Shown here in pieces: positions 22,901-25,715 of a DNA stretch of 25,715 bases. Each line of letters starts with the position of its first letter. Within the stretch, counting starts at the first letter, position 1. The notes under the pieces were generated by a model. It ran no database searches, was not told the origin of the DNA, and saw only the letters and a program-made list of their open reading frames with translations. Origin of the DNA: Clostridiaceae bacterium (GTDB lineage: Bacteria; Bacillota; Clostridia; Acetivibrionales; DUMC01); NCBI GenBank assembly GCA_012512865.1, contig JAAZDH010000279.1:1-25715 (forward strand), written 5' to 3'. The position numbers and the translations under genes were made by a program.

Positions 22901-23284
22901 ATCCAGCTTGATACAACCAAGGGGGGACTAAGGCAGGGCAGCTCCGAGCAGTGGAAATGGTTTTTAAATCAAATGGAGTCTTTTAACGGGGACAACATAT
23001 TCATTTTCATGGATGTTCCGCCAGGCTCATTTAGCGATAATCTTGAAGCCGGGCTTTTCCAGGACATACTTACCGAATACCGTCAAAAAACCGGCAAAAA
23101 TATATGGGTATTCTACAAGGGAAACGAAAATTCAAGCTACATGGAAAGAGGGATAAAATACCTCTCTTGTGCAGGGCTGGATATTGAAGGCCTTGATCCT
23201 TCAAACACCGGCCTGGTACAATATATTAACGTGGTTGTAAAGGGCAAAGAGGTCACATTCCGATTTGTCCCTGTTACAGAGTAA
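19943..23284 (+). CDS. Secreted multidomain phosphodiester glycosidase (NAGPA family)
   Basis: Extracellular protein of 1113 residues. After a long basic N-terminus (1-70) comes a signal peptide (about 71-95, VSIIALALAVCLSSPALA then ATAQA). A Gln-spaced hexapeptide region follows (about 101-147: VAFASQ, ATQTGQ, AIPANQ, PIQYDQ, AVFAGQ, EINTGQ). The NAGPA domain (about 165-555) has INGSFF (231-236), GRHPRTAIG (463-471) and NLDGGGSATM (513-522); relatives hydrolyse GlcNAc-1-phosphodiesters. An Asp-Thr-rich insert interrupts it (333-349). Two Ig-like/BIG-type segments (about 560-640 and 645-725) and a jelly-roll-like segment (732-885, DDFEKPNGAYLSYPEN) follow. The C-terminus (916-1113) resembles a metallophosphoesterase lacking its metal ligands. 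ATG 19943 behind CGGAGG. Likely target: wall-linked or polymer phosphodiesters (inference). Confidence 0.88.
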   Translation: MSIIINFKKRTYRNSNTRGKSNAYKGLNAHRSLTKCESLIEPLLNQPLLKQSLLNKNVATFAKSFAKQISIKQVSIIALALAVCLSSPALATAQADGRAVQAGQVAFASQATQTGQAIPANQPIQYDQAVFAGQEINTGQAAQQTLQAVPNPPSSLFDIIYESSTSYPITAGATYENIKRFTSEGWLNINVIRVDTGNPYIKLDSLVNPESIQVLTSVPDLARFKNAAGAINGSFFNWSRIPGLNSPIGPMVESGTIKTAASDFNKYGNSMATFAMDKEGRLLYEFWKTDIKLVNQDGTAIPIARYNTQLNNNGELTLYDRNWATMSIGRPVDTSDTANTVDTGDTWDTGSTTKDANIYDANTYRDIYADAFTDIIEMVVHGNTVIDIRHNLPPVEIPQEGYIVVAANNNTKLISDNFKAGDTVFTEIVTSPDWNNISMAISGGAIILKDGVIPSSFSHNSPGRHPRTAIGSTRDEKQVIMVTVDGRQQGSLGITLPELAYLMLELGAYNAINLDGGGSATMAVRKPGTNIIEVVNNPSDGMPRKVGNAAGVISTAPKSSLAGLIIDTEDKNVFVNTTRSYTIRGYDMYFNPVEVDPASVKWSVSGIEGNFEGNVFRPTSVGSGKIIASIGEITAEHEVNSLSSPVQLILNEKMVSIQVNGKQKFTVTGKNKNGYYAKINPGDVQWTVYGDIGNFEGDTFTATAEGTGYIEAAVGNTKAYCGVMAARDAVIVIDDFEKPNGAYLSYPENIPGSYELSAEQKRSGSYSGKLTYDFSDSTGSRASYLLFSDGGYKLDKNVHGIGLWIYNTNPNPNWFRALVYDSAGGRHFIDFTQKMDWTGWKYVEADISAIESKPLTLARLYIVQIQDVPDAGSVYLDDLTIICAPDMPGEHIEIPGDTIPVDEANRPIVYEEGQDSLRFAVFSQSSRITTPLERLLLLRLSTRINGYMDAAVFMGKNSGEAAEKVGRPHLTVYTGFRSMDVKNSRFIQLDTTKGGLRQGSSEQWKWFLNQMESFNGDNIFIFMDVPPGSFSDNLEAGLFQDILTEYRQKTGKNIWVFYKGNENSSYMERGIKYLSCAGLDIEGLDPSNTGLVQYINVVVKGKEVTFRFVPVTE

Positions 23285-23319
23285 ATGCTTATTACACGAT
23301 AATTGCCATAGCATTACAA

Positions 23320-23346
23320 GAAGCTGCATGTTCTTTTTACAGCTTC
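23320..23346 (+). terminator. Possible terminator hairpin after the NAGPA gene
   Basis: Perfect 7-bp stem GAAGCTG/CAGCTTC with a 13-base U-rich loop, 36 bases after the stop. No U-tract follows, so termination efficiency is doubtful. The remaining convergent spacer to galU (to 23477) is AT-rich and otherwise empty. Confidence 0.35.
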
Positions 23347-23477
23347 CTCCAACTTCCATATTATACGGTTTTCGCTATTGTTATCTAAAACCCTGTATCA
23401 CCCTGGACCCTATTATATCGCTTCACTTTTATAAGCCATATGCTTTATTTATATACCATTTGCTTCAGTGGTTGTTA

Positions 23478-24365
23478 TTATAGCTTCCCGTCTTTCATAT
23501 ATTTATCAAGAACCTCTTTTAAATATTCAGCGAATTCCCCGTTTAAATCATCCCGCTTTAGGGCAAATTCAACCGTTGCCTTCAGGTACCCCATTTTATT
23601 GCCCACATCATACCTTTTACCAACAAAATCATACGCGTACACCAGCTCAACTTTCGCCAGCTTCCTCAGGGCATCCGTAAGCTGTATTTCTCCTCCCTTT
23701 CCAGGCTGTGCATTTTCAAGAAATTCAAATATCCTGGGGGTAATAATGTATCTCCCGAGTATCGCTATATTTGAAGGCGCCTTATCAGCATCCGGTTTTT
23801 CCACCATGTCCTTTACCTTGTAGACTCTCTCGCAAATTTTTTCGCAGTCCACGATGCCGTAACCGGAAATGTCCTTGTCGGGCACAGGCTGTACTCCTAT
23901 AATCGTGGTTTGAAATTTTTCATAAACCTCGATCATTTGCTTTAAGCATGGCACTTCCGAATCTATAATGTCATCCCCCAGTAGAACTGCAAAAGGTTCA
24001 TTCCCGATAAAGGCCTTGGTGCAGTATATTGCATGCCCCAGCCCTTTAGGCTCCTTCTGCCTTATATAATGTATATTGACAAGGTTGGATATGTCCTGGA
24101 CCATGCAAAGCAGTTCATGATTTCCTTTCTTCTCCAGCTCCTCCTCCAGCTCGTAGGATTTGTCAAAATGGTCCTCTATTGCCCTTTTCCCGCGGCCTGT
24201 TACGATAAGTATGTCTTCTACTCCTGATTTTATAGCTTCCTCGACAATATACTGGATTGTCGGCTTATCAACTATCGGCAGCATCTCCTTGGGCTGGGCC
24301 TTCGTTGCAGGAAGCAGCCTGGTTGCAAGCCCTGCTGCAGGTATTACCGCTTTGCGTACTTTCAA
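23478..24365 (-). CDS. galU: UTP--glucose-1-phosphate uridylyltransferase GalU
   Basis: Makes UDP-glucose from UTP and glucose-1-phosphate for wall glycolipids, polysaccharides and galactose metabolism. 295 residues from the chosen start, the normal length. Motifs: KAVIPAAGLATRLLPATKAQ (5-24), PKEMLPIVDKPTIQYIVEEA, GKRAIEDHFDKSYELE, KEPKGLGHAIYCTKAFIG, LLGDDIID, GEIQLTDALRKL and the closing KRYDVGNKMGYLKATVEFAL. TTG 24365 lies a few bases after GAAGAGGGTG and puts the nucleotide-binding loop at the usual distance; the in-frame ATG at 24425 would add 20 residues without family counterpart. An extended -10 promoter is visible upstream. It converges with the NAGPA gene. Confidence 0.96.
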   Translation of the reverse strand: MKVRKAVIPAAGLATRLLPATKAQPKEMLPIVDKPTIQYIVEEAIKSGVEDILIVTGRGKRAIEDHFDKSYELEEELEKKGNHELLCMVQDISNLVNIHYIRQKEPKGLGHAIYCTKAFIGNEPFAVLLGDDIIDSEVPCLKQMIEVYEKFQTTIIGVQPVPDKDISGYGIVDCEKICERVYKVKDMVEKPDADKAPSNIAILGRYIITPRIFEFLENAQPGKGGEIQLTDALRKLAKVELVYAYDFVGKRYDVGNKMGYLKATVEFALKRDDLNGEFAEYLKEVLDKYMKDGKL

Positions 24366-24522
24366 TAAAAACACCCTCTTCTCATGTTGATGTAAATTTT
24401 TAATATTGTCGTCAATCTTTTTCAATGTAATGCTTGTTTCCGTATATTTTTTGCCTTATATGCTTTTTGCTCCATACTCGCTGCTTTTTAACCCTGTACC
24501 GGGTACTTGCAGCCTTATACTT

Positions 24523-24552
24523 AGTATATCATGTTTTTACATTATTTTCACA
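24523..24552 (-). promoter_or_regulatory. Candidate promoter of galU
   Basis: Minus strand TGATATACT (extended -10, TATACT at 24528-24523) with a poor -35 TGTGAA at 24552-24547, 18-base spacer. It would give a leader of about 150 nt before TTG 24365. An alternative weak pair (TTGAAA, 17 bases, TAAAAA) lies within about 75 bases of the start. Confidence 0.45.
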
Positions 24553-24607
24553 TATTTTATCTATAAAGAAAATCTAAAATATACAATACATTTCTGAATA
24601 AAAAGGA

Positions 24608-24661
24608 TAAAAAAGAACCTCTATAATCCACTATCAATAACTAATGATTAACGATTAGTGG
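24608..24661 (-). terminator. Probable terminator of the UroD-like gene
   Basis: Minus strand: CCACTA / TAGTGG form the outer stem of a 34-base AT-rich hairpin (24661-24628), with an inner ACTAAT/ATTAGT option, followed by TTCTTTTTT (about 24616-24608). It is about 110 bases after the UroD-like stop. The flanking sequence repeats GATTA/TTAGTG motifs. No gene lies in 24426-24770. Confidence 0.5.
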
Positions 24662-24770
24662 TTAGTGATTACACAACTTTATATCTTTTTTAACTGTTAA
24701 ACTTAAGTTATATATACCTCTTCCTTGCCTGTAAATAAAAAAACTTCTCAAGGAGAGGACCAGGTAGTAC

Positions 24771-25715
24771 CTAGCCAAAATTTATACCTTCCTCGAGCAT
24801 TACAAGGTAGTTCTTTACCGGCACATAGTTTGCCACCGTATTACCTGAACCGAGAGCATATCTCCCGCCGGGCATGCATTTTTCAAGTATATTTCTTACG
24901 TACTTCCTAAGCTCGTCTTCCGGCAGCCTGCAGAGCCTATCCATATCCACCCCTCCCAGGATGCCTATCCTGTTCCCGTATTTTTTCTTTGCTTCTATCA
25001 CCGGCATGGCCTCATCTTCGAAAGAATGCCTTGTATCAATTTTCACATCGTTGATTAAATCCTCCATGATGTTTTCAATGTTGCCGCAGCAGTGGAGCAT
25101 ATAAATCAATTCATTGTCATGTGCCAGTTTAGCCAGCTTTTTATGCCAAGGGAGTATGTATTCCCTTAACACCGCCGGGGAAACAAGGGTGGAATTTTTA
25201 TATCCCATGTCATCACCCTGGAAGAAACCTGCCAGGTTGGGAAGCCCGATAAGCTTTTCGTAAAACCCGTAAATAATCTCACCAACCCTGTCAATTACAG
25301 CTTTTACAAGTGCAGGGTCGTCGTACAACAGGTATGATAAATTTTCGTAACCAAGGATGGGTTCCTTGGCAACTTCAAAAAATCCGCTTGTGGGGCAGAC
25401 AAACACGCCCATGCCCTCCGGGACTTTCCCCGATGCATATTCGTAGTGCCGCAAATCAACTTCGTCAAGGGACGGCCAGGGATATTTTTCAAAGTCTTCC
25501 CATGAAGTGATAACACCGGTGCCTTCTTCCGACCAACTCCTTTTACCCCTTGAAAGGGCAGCGGTGTCGTCTGTCACCCTGCTTTTACCAGGGAAATAAA
25601 TACCCCCGGATATCCTTATGTAGTCGTATCCAAGCCTGTAAAATACTTCAATAGTATTATCCCAATACTTCTTTACCGAGTCACTATCTCCCGACGGGTG
25701 TACCCAGTCAAGGCC
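24771..25715 (-). CDS. Uroporphyrinogen decarboxylase (UroD/MtaA)-family protein, 5' end outside the window
   Basis: The frame is open to the window edge; the visible part is 314 residues (the N-terminus is missing, beginning GLDWVHPSGDSDSVKKYWDN). The family includes heme-pathway UroD and the corrinoid-dependent methyltransferases MtaA/CmuA. The motif LHCCGNIENIMEDLI, then GILGGVDMDRLCRLPEDELR and GRYALGSGNTV near the C-terminus fit the methyltransferase-like branch: His-x-Cys plus a later Cys is the zinc-thiolate pattern seen in MtaA. No heme genes are adjacent, so a role in methyl transfer or demethylation is more likely than heme synthesis; the substrate is unknown. A GTG at 25577 is an internal codon, not the start, since upstream codons (FYRLGYDYIRISGG) are also family-like. 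Confidence 0.85.
   Translation of the reverse strand, partial: GLDWVHPSGDSDSVKKYWDNTIEVFYRLGYDYIRISGGIYFPGKSRVTDDTAALSRGKRSWSEEGTGVITSWEDFEKYPWPSLDEVDLRHYEYASGKVPEGMGVFVCPTSGFFEVAKEPILGYENLSYLLYDDPALVKAVIDRVGEIIYGFYEKLIGLPNLAGFFQGDDMGYKNSTLVSPAVLREYILPWHKKLAKLAHDNELIYMLHCCGNIENIMEDLINDVKIDTRHSFEDEAMPVIEAKKKYGNRIGILGGVDMDRLCRLPEDELRKYVRNILEKCMPGGRYALGSGNTVANYVPVKNYLVMLEEGINFG

Noticed and set aside
24366..24425. Upstream ATG of galU
   Set aside because: It adds 20 residues without family counterpart and has a weaker site than TTG 24365.

Overview
The window reads as chromosomal housekeeping DNA from an endospore-forming, low-GC member of the Bacillota, most likely class Clostridia. The reasons are the sporulation genes spoVG, spoVT, yabP and yabQ, strong AGGAGG-type ribosome binding sites, AT-rich spacers, and a gene order that is a rearranged version of the Bacillus subtilis spoVG-glmU-prs-pth-mfd-spoVT-mazG-yabO-yabP-yabQ neighbourhood. 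I see no insertion sequence, prophage, CRISPR array or recognisable riboswitch.

Left part (1-12940, all minus strand, so read right to left): spoVG, glmU, prs, pth, mfd, a membrane-anchored PpiC/PrsA-like foldase, spoVT, mazG, an HU gene, rqcP (yabO), yabP and a yabQ cut by the window edge. The genes cover cell-wall precursor supply (GlmU), PRPP synthesis (Prs), translation rescue and recycling (Pth, RqcP), transcription-coupled repair (Mfd), nucleotide clean-up (MazG), nucleoid structure (HU) and spore formation (SpoVG, SpoVT, YabP, YabQ). Terminators follow spoVG, prs, spoVT and HU, so this is a string of short transcription units. A sigma-H-like promoter precedes spoVG and a sigma-G-like promoter precedes spoVT.

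Middle part (12941-18800): murC runs rightwards from an AT-rich intergenic region that holds a perfect 19-bp inverted repeat next to a -10 element. It converges on a minus-strand series: fabZ, tRNA-Thr(UGU) with its own promoter and terminator, a nitroreductase, a CE7-type acetyl esterase and a shikimate-kinase-like P-loop kinase, then tRNA-Pro(UGG) with its own promoter. A 30-codon hydrophobic ORF overlaps the nitroreductase stop codon.

Right part (18900-25715): a consensus sigma-A promoter and a leader of about 230-250 nt precede a plus-strand pair: a TtcA-family tRNA thiolation enzyme and a 1113-residue secreted NAGPA-type phosphodiester glycosidase. The latter has two Ig-like segments, a jelly-roll-like segment and what looks like a dead metallophosphoesterase domain. 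On the minus strand lie galU (UDP-glucose synthesis) and a UroD/MtaA-family gene truncated by the right edge.

Two window-wide peculiarities stand out. Many spacers carry their own family of short degenerate tandem repeats (periods of 9, 11, 12, 15, 16 and about 20 bp). Five genes (mazG, spoVT, ppiC, pth, galU) appear to start with TTG behind good Shine-Dalgarno sequences.
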